Shown here: in pieces, positions 35,130-45,461 of the stretch
How positions within the stretch are numbered: the first letter of the stretch is position 1
Layout of the letters: each line of letters opens with the position of its first letter
Assembly (NCBI GenBank): GCA_949128115.1
Contig: OX421962.1
Coordinates: forward strand, 59,003,787 to 59,067,786
DNA from: Anaspis maculata
Taxonomy: Eukaryota; Arthropoda; Insecta; Coleoptera; Scraptiidae
Direction of reading: 5' to 3'
Length of the DNA stretch: 64,000 bases
Made by a program: the position numbers and the translations under genes
Notes under the pieces: model-generated
Seen by the model: the letters and a program-made list of their open reading frames with translations, nothing else
What the model was told of the DNA's origin: nothing
Databases searched by the model: none

Positions 35130-35447
35130 ACAGGGCTGCCCCAGAAATGGTGCATTAACTCTCCACTACGTTGTAGAGGGGTCATCAGGAGTCTGGAAAA
35201 AATGCAGAAGATGTTCTTTCTTTTTTCAACCAAACTTCGTTAAGCATGCTATAAGTATCATGTTTTCCAAATATTTTTGTGAATAACGAAAAGAGGGTAA
35301 ACTCTGAGTCCCTCGCTGAGTCCTCAACTCAAAAAATTGTTGAACAATTTTTTTTTCATCTTGCGAGCCCTACAATGATGATGATGACTGATGACTCTCC
35401 TACAATGTACTGGAGAGTTTATACGCCATTTCTGGGACAGCCTGTGT
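35130..35447. mobile_element. Short palindromic element, about 0.32 kb
   Basis: The left end ACAGGGCTGCCCCAGAAATGG pairs with CCATTTCTGGGACAGCCTGT at the right; inner blocks such as TAACTCTCCA and TGGAGAGTTTA also pair. No ORF. Confidence 0.7.
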
Positions 35448-35480
35448 AGTAGTGAATTTCAGACATTTGCGAGTACGAGA

Positions 35481-35652
35481 AGGTTTAAGTTCAGTCAGTT
35501 TATCTAGCCGCAAGTTTTAATTTTAGTCGCAAGCGCAGCGACGCCCATTGGCTCTTATGAACCAGCCTCCTCAGAACAGCCAATAAGCGATGCAGCGCTT
35601 AAAACTAAAATTGAAACTTGCGGCTAAATAAGCTGACTGAACGCACCTTTAT
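35481..35652. repeat. MITE-like inverted-repeat element, copy 3 (most complete)
   Basis: The left end AGGTTTAAGTTCAGTCAGTT pairs with AGCTGACTGAACGCACCTTT at the right, followed inward by TAGCCGCAAGTTTTAATTTTAG and its partner. The inner part matches 1-136 almost base for base. This copy defines the element ends. Confidence 0.75.
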
Positions 35653-35779
35653 AGGCCGAGGTGGAGTGCCGAGCTATATTTCTGAGCGAACGATATCTAC
35701 AAGGTATCTCAAAAGTATCGCATTTCGACCGACACACAGTGGCAGTGGGAGAAAATCAGTTGTCGGCGGCCAAAAGTCT

Positions 35780-36110
35780 GAAACTCACCAGATCGTCTTA
35801 GAATATTGAGGTCATTATACAAAAAATATTGAAAAAATTTCAATTGTGCCCGGGGGTGAAATTGGGGTTTGGGGTTGAAAAAAATAAAAGAACAAAAGAA
35901 AAATTTCCAGTTCAGCGAATTTTATCAGAATATCAAGGCGAATAAGGGAAAAATATTGAATAAAATTCATTGACCCTTGGGGGTGAGATTCAAGGGTTGA
36001 AAAAAATAACGAGAAAAAAAATTGAAATTCATCAAATCGTCCTAAAATATTGAGGTGAATATGGAAAAAATCAAAAAATATTGAAAAAATTTTTGACTTC
36101 AAGTTCTTAG
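35780..36110. repeat. Degenerate tandem repeat, about 125-bp period
   Basis: Blocks such as CAGATCGTCTTAGAATATTG and AAATCGTCCTAAAATATTGAG, each followed by AAAAATATTG and GGGGGTGA..TT.GGGGTTGAAA, recur about two and a half times with many differences. Confidence 0.5.
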
Positions 36111-36950
36111 TGATAATATAATTCAAACTAGAAAACTAGTTTGTAACGAAAAAAACAACTTTTCACTTTTTATGTAAAACACCCCTAGAAACAATCTTGC
36201 TCTTCCAATATCATTGGAATAATGTCTTGTTGGAAATCTTGACCCGATTTTGCAGTAGTCCAGTGAAAATCAGCGTTTTTCAGAAATTTTGAATTTTTGT
36301 CTATTTATACATATATTTGAAAAAAAAGGTTAATCACGGGGACGCACGTAGACGCATACATTTTCTTTTGAAATCAACTTGAAAAAGGTATAGCTTTTTG
36401 TGATAGAAGTTGTAGACTGGAGCAACGTGGAACATTTTTTGTAAGCCACTGCGAAAATGGAACTCTTAAAAAACAAATTACCCGAACAGCGCCATTCGAA
36501 ATAATTTATAATTCTGAAACAAGTGAACATATATCCTGTGTGAAGTATGATTTACTTTCAAAAAACTTCAAGTGAGCTATGGTGAAATTTATAGAATGAT
36601 ATCTGGCCTCTGAAAAGCACAGTCGGCAATACCACTTCAGTCACAAAATGCTATGAAAGTGTTATCAGTAGAGCTATTTTTGAGTCCTATGTTTGAGGTA
36701 TCACACTAAAGTTATAAATTGCTTTGGAATCTCAAGACTTTGGTAACTTATAAATCAACTATTTTTCCAAATAATAGCAAAAATTTAGACCGAAATATCA
36801 AAATGACCTTGCTTGACTTTTGGCCACATTTTACGGCACTTGGCCCACTGTGCGACAGTAGGATTTTTTAGTTATAGTTTTTTTTTTTATCTCTATAGCG
36901 TTTTGTGTGATGAAGTTCTGATCAAATACACCTATGAAGACAAAACTGTA
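36111..36950. other. No gene seen
   Basis: AT-rich with no supported feature apart from a small palindrome, CAAACTAGAAAACTAGTTTG, at about 36124-36143. Confidence 0.35.
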
Positions 36951-36959
36951 CTTTTTTCG

Positions 36960-37255
36960 TCTAATTTCTTCAAGTAGATGCCAACCTACCTTCGAAACCG
37001 GTGAAAGCTTTTCTCCACTGTTCCGGGAATTTTACCGAACCCCTAGCTGTGGTCCAACACATAGTAGGAATCTTCAACGACCACCAATATCGCATGGGGT
37101 CGGCACCATCGTTTACATTTCACGTTTTATGCGATTTTCTAACTGAGTCAGGGAACTCGTTTCGGGACAAAAGTTTCACCCGCCACTGGTGGGAATCGAA
37201 CCTACAATCCTTGGCGTGGCATGGACCCTCGAACCACCAAACCACAAGCTCTTAT
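36960..37255 (-). repeat. tRNA-derived SINE
   Basis: On the minus strand a tRNA-like head (about 37255-37180) carries an A box TGGTTTGGTGG at 37234-37244 and a perfect B box GGTTCGATTCC at 37192-37202. The T-arm can form a stem of five pairs. The acceptor stem is not properly paired, so this is not a working tRNA gene. The body downstream on the minus strand is assigned by position only. Confidence 0.6.
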
Positions 37256-38530
37256 AAGTATATCTGTGCGTGTAAATAAGTACATAGATACCTTACCTCT
37301 CTGCCTAATTCAACAATTAACACAAACTCATTTGCATATGGCTCGACCAACAGGTATAGGAACGAGGAGAGAAACATTTTAAATTGTAGACTTTCCGTAA
37401 TAACATCAAAACCGTTGAAAATCATTAAGCGAATTTTCTTATGAAAAGTTGGTTTCTGTAACGGATGATCATTCATTTAATTCCCCAGGCGACATCTCAC
37501 ATTCAACATGATTGATTGAGCCTAGGTAGAAGAGGAGGTTGCAGATTTTGCCGGAGAACACAATCTAAAACATGCCATTTATTATTCCACGGATGGTACC
37601 TGTAGGGTAGGTATTATAGTGTTCTCAATAAAATCTTCACGTAAATTTCGTATCAATTCCTATTATTCCGCAGAATTTACTACCTGATCGAAAATACATT
37701 AAAAACATAGGTATAGGTATACTACGGTATATACTACCTACCTACCAACCTCCGACCTTACATACGATAATACGAACATACCTATACACATGCAGGACCT
37801 GCCTAAGCCATATCCCTTTCAGACAGTAGGTACCTGTACCTAAATTTTGAATTATTGTAATATAGACAAGCGTGTAAGAGTTTGCAAAGTTGGCTCATTA
37901 CAAAACGATAAATTTCTTACGCCCATAAATTCACGCACCACCGCGTGATCCTTTTCCCGTTTTGTTCTTTTCCGGCTGCTCCTCCGCCACTATAAATTTC
38001 GAAATTTTATATTACCATTTCCTATAAATTAGGTATACCCGACAGAAAAACAAATACGACGACTGACATATCAGAGGCCAGGAAAGGGGGATTTTTAGCA
38101 ATTTCCTCGGAAGTTTCGTTTTATTCTTGGGGATGGTATTGTTGCATTGGACTATGACGATGAGATTCGGTCGGGCTTCCAGAGAACGATTCCGGTCGAT
38201 AGAATGGCGCCGCCAGGGTTATAGTAACCGTTTCACACTATCCATCTCTAAAGTTGGAGTCTTTAAATTTTATAGGTTCTCTCACTATAATAAGTAATTT
38301 GCAATTTTTATAGATATTGCGATGGGCATATCAGCATCGGCACTGTTATTTTAATGATCGAGAGAGGAAAACGTAGTATCATACACCTCCGTTAACACCT
38401 AGGTACTTATTCCCTTTTAAATTTTTAGTAGGTGCCTAAGTAAGGTGGCGAGCAGTTTTCGAAAGTTGCGAACTTCCTACATTAAAAGTTGAGCAAGATA
38501 TTGTACCTATCGAGGTACCTATTTTATTTC
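37256..38530. other. No gene seen; CTAC/GTAG simple repeats
   Basis: Clusters of CCTACCTACC and GGTACCTA motifs at about 37600-37850 and 38395-38530. No coding or RNA feature is supported. Confidence 0.35.
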
Positions 38531-39387
38531 TACAGGGTGTTTTCAAAGTAATGTTACACAATTCTGTAGCTGATTCCCCATAAAAATTGAGTAGGAAAGT
38601 AATGACTGAAAATAGATTTTTTGTGATGATAACTTCTAGGTTTCCTGACCGAATTCGACTTAACTTGGTACAAGTTATTTTGGACCAGATACCTGTTATT
38701 CAGTCGTCAAAGCTGTTCTCAGAATAACTGTCCTGTGGCATAAATATTAGGAGGTATTGGCCTATTTTTTCAACCCATTTAATTCTTCTGAAATGATTGT
38801 GCACTCAATAATTTAGGATGGAAAAGCTGCTTTGATAAAACGTTGATTAGAGGCTTCTTTTTCGAAATATTCAAGTTTGAATGTTCAAAAACATCTCGAA
38901 AACTTCCAATTTTGAAGGCTTGAAAGTTGATTTACCAGACCCTTTAAGTTGACTAACCATCATTTTGTCTGAGAAACAACTAGTTTCGGAAATAAAACAT
39001 TTTGGTCCTCAAAATCCAAGTTTTGAAGATGTTTTAAACATTCAAACTGAAATATCTCAAAAACTTTTTGAACGCAAAATTTGAAAATGTCATCAGTTTG
39101 AGAGAAAATTTTAGTGACGTAGAAAATAGATGGAAAATGGGCCAAACGCCACTGGACAGTTCTGAGGAAAGCTACGATGATTCAATCATAGGTATATATC
39201 TGATTTATATTGTACCAAATTGTGCCAAATTTGATCAAAATTGGTCAAGAAACCGAAAAGTTATCATCACAAAAAATCAATTCTCAACGAAGCTTCGTAA
39301 AATATTTTTAGTCATTACTTTCCAGCTTGTTTTTGATGGAGAATGGGCTCCCGAAGTTTGTAGTACTAATTTGGAAACACCCTGGAA
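38531..39387. mobile_element. Long palindromic element, about 0.86 kb
   Basis: The left end TACAGGGTGTTTTCAAAGTA is matched by the right end TTTGGAAACACCCTGG. Inner blocks such as TTTTTTGTGATGATAACTTC and AAGTTATCATCACAAAAAAT pair across a centre near 38960. No transposase. Confidence 0.8.
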
Positions 39388-41279
39388 TTATGGTAGGCAT
39401 TGTGCCGATTGGCCTACCTCAAAAGTAAAATATAGTTAGTTAAACATGAAAGCGTAGCTTCAGCTGTCCAAATTGAGAGAGAGGATGCAGGACTTCAGCG
39501 AAGAGAAGCACGCGAGGGTGGTTGGCGGTGAAATATCAAGAGTAGAGGGTGTAGAACGACGCTTTGTTGAGCATTCCTGTTATTATTGTTATATTTGTTG
39601 ATCAAGTGGTTTCTTGTTGCATTTGGTGTGGAGCTCTTCTTGAAGTCAAGGCAAGTACATCTCTGATTTGATCCAAATAATTGAAGTGACAGGCGTGCAG
39701 AAGTTTATTGGCACGAGTTATATTGCCGAACTAAAGTCGCACCTCAATTAAATGGAGTACTTCTTAATCTTTTTAATACTAACGTTTAAAGAGTCGTAAG
39801 TCAATTGCCGTCCTACGCCCGATTTAATCAGAATTTCATGAAGCAAGTTTCATTGGTTCTTCTACCTGCATGTACAGGTGCTTCAAATTGGCTTTACTTT
39901 CCTTTCTCTGTGCGGTCAACCCTTTTTCAGGTTTCAGGTCTGAAAAGATGTTCGCGGTCAATAATACTTCAGTAGTCCGGCCCCTGCGGTCACCGAAACA
40001 ACGCGACGCGATAGCATTAAGAGCGGAAATTCCGGTAATTAAGAAATGAATAGCGCGAGAAAGTCTTCCACAGAAAATCTTCAAAGCCAAGTCATTTTAA
40101 GGTATCTGATAAATGGTCCGAAATACAGTTTTTTTTTAACAAGCCTATTAACGGGCTTTGACAATAGAAGATCCCAGGGGTTAGCTCATCTCATGACAGT
40201 AATACTTTGTAAGCAAACCACCAACTCATTATCCAGTTGAAATGGATGATGTAAACTGAAGACATATGAATGTAATTAGGAACCGATCAAAGTTGGGGAT
40301 TATTGCAAGTGCACCTAAACATGTTCAATTCTTACTCTTTCAATTAAGTAATATAACCCTTTTTGCCAGGGACACTCCATCAATAATGAATTTGTTGTGC
40401 TGTTGAAGATGTAGATAATTCAACGTGTGTAAACTATTGCTGAAGTAATCCACCGGACTACAGATTTTTTCTGAAAAGTTTCTTGATATAATAAGGTCGA
40501 GTTCGTTGAATGGGACATTCTTTGGGCACATTCTTGCGTAATTAGTACACTGTCTGTATTCTGAAGGTGAATGTTTTGCATCATTGCTGATTTTTTTTTT
40601 TGACAAAAGGGTTCCCATTTTGTCATACTTACTTACCCCGAGAGCTTGGGGCCTTGGGGTAAGTAGAACCACATGATCTAAGTACCTTTCTTTCGAGTAG
40701 CTATAGGTATATCTTTCATAAGCATATTAGAATGATTAGAAGCCGTATCGTGAAGTAGGTAAGTAATTGGAACTTGGATTTTTTTTTTCAAAAACATATC
40801 TTTCCAGAGAGAAGCTTGTCTCTGATCTTTTCCCCCATTCACAAGTTACAGCAGCAGTCTCAACATGGTTATGTTAGTTATGTATGCAGTTATGTTGTAA
40901 ATAGCTATGTTTAATTGATTTATTCAATCAGCACATTTAAGGGAACCCTTACTTAACCGAAAAAATCGGAAAAGATGGATAAGTGTAGATAAAAATCAGA
41001 AGATTGGAAGTGTTTGCTGATGAAACATGTTTTTTCTTGAAAAAATTGAGAAATTCAGAAACTTTATTGCTATGATGCTTACTATTGATATTCTCAATTT
41101 GTAGGACTCCCACAAAAAATTAAGTACATGCACAACTGTACCATCAACATTCAGCTTCTATATCCACTGCTATGAACTTGATCATTATGTCCATTTCCTC
41201 TATATAGCTACTTCTTCATACCTCATGCTTACTTTCTACTTTTCATTCCATTTTCTTCAGTACAGCTGCGCTCGGCCGC
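39388..41279. other. No gene seen
   Basis: AT-rich with scattered short ORFs of 60-110 codons that lack domains and splice context. I support no feature here. Confidence 0.35.
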
Positions 41280-41650
41280 TTGAGCATCATTCTCTTTAGT
41301 GACCACCGCTCACCAAGCAGTATTAGCGAGAAGCTGCCGACCAGTAGAGGTGCCCCACCGTCGGCCGCAGCAATTTTCCACTCCAGGGAAGCTCACGTTT
41401 TGCTATTTTCACCACATAGTCCAGCAAAATTCTACTTACGCGTGCATTATGTGACGATGGCGGTGGCAGCTGTCACATTATACAAAGCACATTTATCAAG
41501 GCGTTGGCATCAAGTTATCATAATACACATCCATGCATAATACTATTCGTGCCAACACAGTACATTTGTCCAAGGCTTGCTCCAATGTTCTAATGAAAAA
41601 AACCGTGAAATTATAGATCGGATCGATTTCTCCTCAAGTCGCTTATGATC
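41280..41650. repeat. Dispersed repeat related to 33770-34800
   Basis: Shares CCGACCAGTAGAGG, TTCTACTTACGCGTGCATTA and TCGTGCCAACACAGTAC with the earlier segment, in the same order and orientation. The ORF across 41280-41540 has no recognisable domain. Confidence 0.5.
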
Positions 41651-41808
41651 CTTGGAGATCTGGCCGGAAACATGACAACCAATGAGATTGAGGCCTACTT
41701 TGAGAGAAATTTATTCGATCGTTCTTTACAATAATTGTGTAGCCTCGTAGCCCAGTCAACGAAGAAAAAATTGCGAAAATAAATAGTGTAGTTCTGAAAC
41801 TTGGTAGA

Positions 41809-42240
41809 TACAGGCTGTCTCAAAACTCGCGCCCCAGGGAACACTGACATGTGCCGACAACAATAGGTTCCCAGAAAACGGAAGAAAAAATTTCATTGCT
41901 GCTTGCATTGAGGAGTTATGAGTTTTTTGAATTCACCAATCCTGGAGGGTCAATCGAGGTAAATTTGCAAAATTCAACCGGTTGCTAAATTTCGAAAGTA
42001 ATACCAGCTGCCTGTCATTTTGCAATAAATGTTTGTCTCACTGTGATTAGAAGGAAACCTAGCAACTTAAAATTAAGGTAACACACCTCAAAGGTGTAAG
42101 TCTCTGATTGGTTATAACTTCACTTTGTCTTTTCTCGAATCCCATTTGAGGTAATTTTTTTTTCCTGGGTATTACACATCCGACTGCCGTCTAGTTTTGC
42201 TTCATTTTCTCTGTGGCGCGAGTTTTGAGCCACCCTGTAT
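41809..42240. mobile_element. Inverted-repeat element, about 0.43 kb
   Basis: The left end TACAGGCTGTCTCAAAACTCG and the right end CGAGTTTTGAGCCACCCTGTA form terminal inverted repeats of about 30 bp flanked by TA-rich sequence. No ORF with a domain. Confidence 0.75.
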
Positions 42241-42562
42241 ATGTTTTCGACAGCCTGCTCAATTACTGTGTAAAAAGTCCCCATCGATAGGTGGTGTGGA
42301 ATCGCTGCCATCTTGGATTATTGGAACAGTTCAGGTGTTTTTTGCATTTATCTCAATAAATAGCGATGCCATCGAAAAACGGCTCGGTTCAAATGAAAGG
42401 CCATCAAATTGTCTACAAAAAAGTTGCTCATCACTTTTACCTATCTGTCATAGCTTCAAAGAAATTGGCCTGTGAACGTCGGGTGTGAGTCCTGGAGGCG
42501 ATATTTTATTTTTCATGGATCATGGTGTCTTGAAGAATGACGCAAAGCTGCAACGCAATAGG

Positions 42563-42979
42563 CTACTTCGTTTGGGCAGGTGCGCATGCTTGAAGGCTCC
42601 AAATTTTGTATACATTCGTACACCTGTCAGTTGAATGGCAACGCTGCATGCTCTGTCTAGCCGCCTGACCAACTACTGGTTTCTGGCTGTCACTTTTAAG
42701 CACACCGTAAATGCATCTCTTCGTAGCTTTTTTGAACTTCTTTCTCGGTACAGTTATATCCAACAAGTTGTGTTCTATCGTCAAAACATGAGCAAATGAA
42801 ATGTAGGTCAGGTAGAAACGAGAAATGTCATCATAATTGTCACAAGTGACAGTTGGCGCCGATGTCTTGTTGTTTTGAGCGCTGTTGCCATTTTCGTTGT
42901 TCCTGAACTTCCACAAATGATCATTGAACTTAATTTCGATGAAACATTTCCTTTGAATATAAAAAATGGTATCTAACAT
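42563..42979 (-). CDS. Possible orphan ORF, 138 codons
   Basis: A true ATG at 42979 opens 138 codons to a stop at 42563, long for this AT-rich background. The product would be basic, with PRKKFKKATKR in the middle and several Cys near the C-terminus. An AATAAA on the minus strand (42505-42510) lies 53 bases after the stop. I recognise no family, signal peptide or membrane segment, and no splice partner was found. It may be chance or the remains of a gene. Confidence 0.25.
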   Translation of the reverse strand: MLDTIFYIQRKCFIEIKFNDHLWKFRNNENGNSAQNNKTSAPTVTCDNYDDISRFYLTYISFAHVLTIEHNLLDITVPRKKFKKATKRCIYGVLKSDSQKPVVGQAARQSMQRCHSTDRCTNVYKIWSLQACAPAQTK

Positions 42980-43950
42980 TCAACCAAATTATTTGTGGAA
43001 TTTTAGGCACACTACAATATTTTTTAGTGTTAATTTTCAATATCGGTGTACGAAACTATGAAATTCGCGCCTCGTTATTGAATAAAAAAAATCAAAAAAC
43101 AGTTTTTGGCCTTTACTTGAAAAAATATAATATGAGGGAGTTGAAGGGGGAAAATTGAAGCTTCAATATTTCGGTTGAAGCGCGACAAGGACCAAATAGC
43201 TTGGCTCAGGTCTCCGGTTAGCCGTACATTCTGTGGCCCTACCTAAAGGTACCAAGGTACCTAACGAAAAAAAAATCGTGGTTGAGAACTGAAACCTCAA
43301 AAAACAACTACGTTCCCTCCAGTGTTAGGTACTTTATTTTTATTCTAACATGATCAGTACAGTAATAGTTACTATCTAACATAAGTAATTATTGATAATG
43401 CAGTTGTTACAATCAGACTGTTATAAAATGTAGGCACAGTCGTACATTGGCCTTACTATTAGTAGCAATCTACAAAAAAAATACTAACATAGCATCACAA
43501 ATGCGTGATAAAAAATACAATAAGACAAAAGGAGGGCAAGAGGCAAGAGCACCTTGTATCTTGAACAATAATTGTTTCCACATAGGAAAAAAAATTACCA
43601 TTATGCAGGTATAACTAAGAAATAAACTATCTTACCCTCCTTTCCACTGGTTAATGTTATTAGCACTAGTTATTATTGTATTATTATCGCGTCACATTGA
43701 AAGTAATTAGTAATTTTACAATGGTTTGGTTTTAGTGTTTTGATCACTCTTCATGCTGTTGTCCTTTTTTTTTTTGATCATCAATGTTTGAAACCTATAG
43801 CCAATAAATTGTAAATCCTTACGAAATGGTTAATGTACGTCGACTTAACAGTTAGATTATGTTAGTGAGTTCTTCGGCACTTGACATTTATCTACGGAAG
43901 CTCTAGAAATATTCATATTGGTCATGTGGTACGAATTTCATTCAGCAAGA
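42980..43950. other. No gene seen
   Basis: AT-rich sequence downstream of UQCR11. TTTATT motifs (minus-strand AATAAA) near 43333 and 43951 could serve as further poly(A) signals for the gene to the right. Confidence 0.35.
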
Positions 43951-44013
43951 TTTATTTCTAATATCACATTACAAATTTAGTTTCTCCTCGTGTTTTTCTC
44001 TCGTAAATCTTGT

Positions 44014-44019
44014 TTTATT
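44014..44019 (-). terminator. Poly(A) signal candidate for UQCR11
   Basis: AATAAA on the minus strand, 87 bases after the UQCR11 stop. Another lies at 43951-43956. No AATAAA or ATTAAA lies between the FERM-PDZ stop and the UQCR11 start. Confidence 0.55.
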
Positions 44020-44106
44020 TTCCATGATCATGAACATTGAAGCAAACACAGGCACATCACTTTGAGATGACTTAAATTTTAATTTTTAACGTTCTTAATT
44101 CATCAA

Positions 44107-44436
44107 CTAATCTTTTGCCTTTTTCGGAGGTTCTTCGACCGCATATTTTCCATTGTAGTAGGGGAGATATTGGAGAACAGTCTTCCAGTCACTCATGTAC
44201 AAGGTAACGAGAAGTCCTCCTGCGCTGTAGATCATTAAGCTGGGTACGAAGGCAATTGCCATTTGCACATGTTTGGGTCCAATAATACGGAGAAAGTGGG
44301 GTAATTCAAACAAGCTGGAAGTTGCTGCAGCTGGCTTTTTTTTGGGCTTATCACCATGAGGGCTTTTTTTCGAGAATGCTTTCTTGTCTTTTGGGTTTTG
44401 CTTGGGCAGTTTCATTTTCTTCAGACCTTCGGACAT
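44107..44436 (-). CDS. UQCR11: Cytochrome b-c1 complex subunit 10 (UQCR11-like)
   Basis: The protein has 109 residues. The C-terminal half matches the small complex III subunit of 6.4 kDa: an IGPKHVQ start, a single hydrophobic segment (about residues 58-80, FVPSLMIYSAGGLLVTLYM), then the family signature DWKTVLQYLPYYNGKY. The subunit lies in the inner mitochondrial membrane and supports assembly or stability of the bc1 complex, which passes electrons from ubiquinol to cytochrome c. Residues 1-45 are a Lys-rich extension not present in the roughly 56-residue vertebrate protein. The ATG is in a good context (AACAATGTCC). It lies 45 bases after the stop of the FERM-PDZ gene on the same strand. 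A pyrimidine-rich stretch ending CTATCAG/TACAG just before the ATG could be a 3' splice site. The identification rests on the C-terminal signature. Confidence 0.85.
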   Translation of the reverse strand: MSEGLKKMKLPKQNPKDKKAFSKKSPHGDKPKKKPAAATSSLFELPHFLRIIGPKHVQMAIAFVPSLMIYSAGGLLVTLYMSDWKTVLQYLPYYNGKYAVEEPPKKAKD

Positions 44437-44481
44437 TGTTACTGTACTGATAGATGGCTAGGTAAGGGACGAATGCAAAAA
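44437..44481 (-). promoter_or_regulatory. 45-nt spacer between FERM-PDZ stop and UQCR11 start
   Basis: The spacer has no poly(A) signal or TATA box. It contains CGTCCCTTACCTAGCC, then CTATCAG and TACAG, which could act as a 3' splice site for a UQCR11 transcript with a leader exon further upstream. The alternative is translation of UQCR11 as second cistron of a shared mRNA. Confidence 0.5.
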
Positions 44482-45461
44482 TCAAATGAAAACTTGCTCG
44501 TCGTCAGAGTTTGACAGGTAATTGTAACTGTCACTGCTATCAACTGTTTTCTTGATAGGTGTGACAGGATACCTAACGGGTCCTCGCCACTTTCGGCTAA
44601 GACCCAAACTTCGAGGTAGTGCAATAGGTAATATAGTAAGTTTATTTTCGGATTTCTCGTTGGCTTTCAACAACTTACGGTCCAAAGATCTGAAGTCTGC
44701 CTCATTTTTCGGTATAACATCCACGACTATAGCTTTGTTATCAAAAATTTGAGTACAAGACTTTGAGAAATTTTTGTTTAGGCTTGTTTTCGTCTCGGCT
44801 GGCGGCAGATTTTTTTTTGACATCCAATGTTGCCTTTCAGGCTCGATTTCATAACGGATATGTTTGTGATATGGTACTTCAGCTGAATCGGATGCCTTCC
44901 GGGAGTTCTCTCGGCAACTTTCCGTTACGTGTTTTTCAATTGTCACTTCCGGCTTGTGATAAGATAAACGTTTCAATTTATTCATGGTGTTCTCCAAATG
45001 CAAACTTTTCAAATGCGATTCGTTGATGTGTGACAAGTTCATTCTGCTTTTGAGTTTCTCGGTTACCCGCACAGTGGACTGCGAATGGATGTTCTGTGGA
45101 ACGATCCTGGATAGCACGAATTCGACCTTGATTCCGGTATTTGTGAGCAAGCTCAAGGCATTTTGGTACTTCATTCCTAATAAATTGTGTCCGTCTACTG
45201 CTATGACTTGGTCGCCACTCAAGACGCTCCCAGTCAAGTGTGCTGGTCCCCCTAATATGACAGTCTGCACGTACACATTTCCATCAGAGCCTTCGGTAAT
45301 CTGCATGCCCAAGCTACCTTTTTTGTCGCGTTGAATTGTAATGGTGGATAGTGTTCGTTCTTCAGCAAAGGAAATGTTGTTCAGTTTTTCCAACAAAGTC
45401 TCGCTGAGGCTTTCTTGGAAGTCCGGTAAAAACTGGTTCTCGCAGGACTTGATGGAGGAAT
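44482..45461 (-). CDS. FERM-PDZ gene, PDZ and C-terminal exon
   Basis: Acceptor TTTTTTCAG before 45461, stop TGA ending at 44482. The PDZ domain reads from STITIQRDKKGSLGMQITE through VYVQTVILGGPAHLTG to GDQVIAVDGHNLLGM. About 200 further residues are basic and probably disordered, ending DDEQVFI. The exon starts with two bases of a codon, matching the previous donor. Confidence 0.9.
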
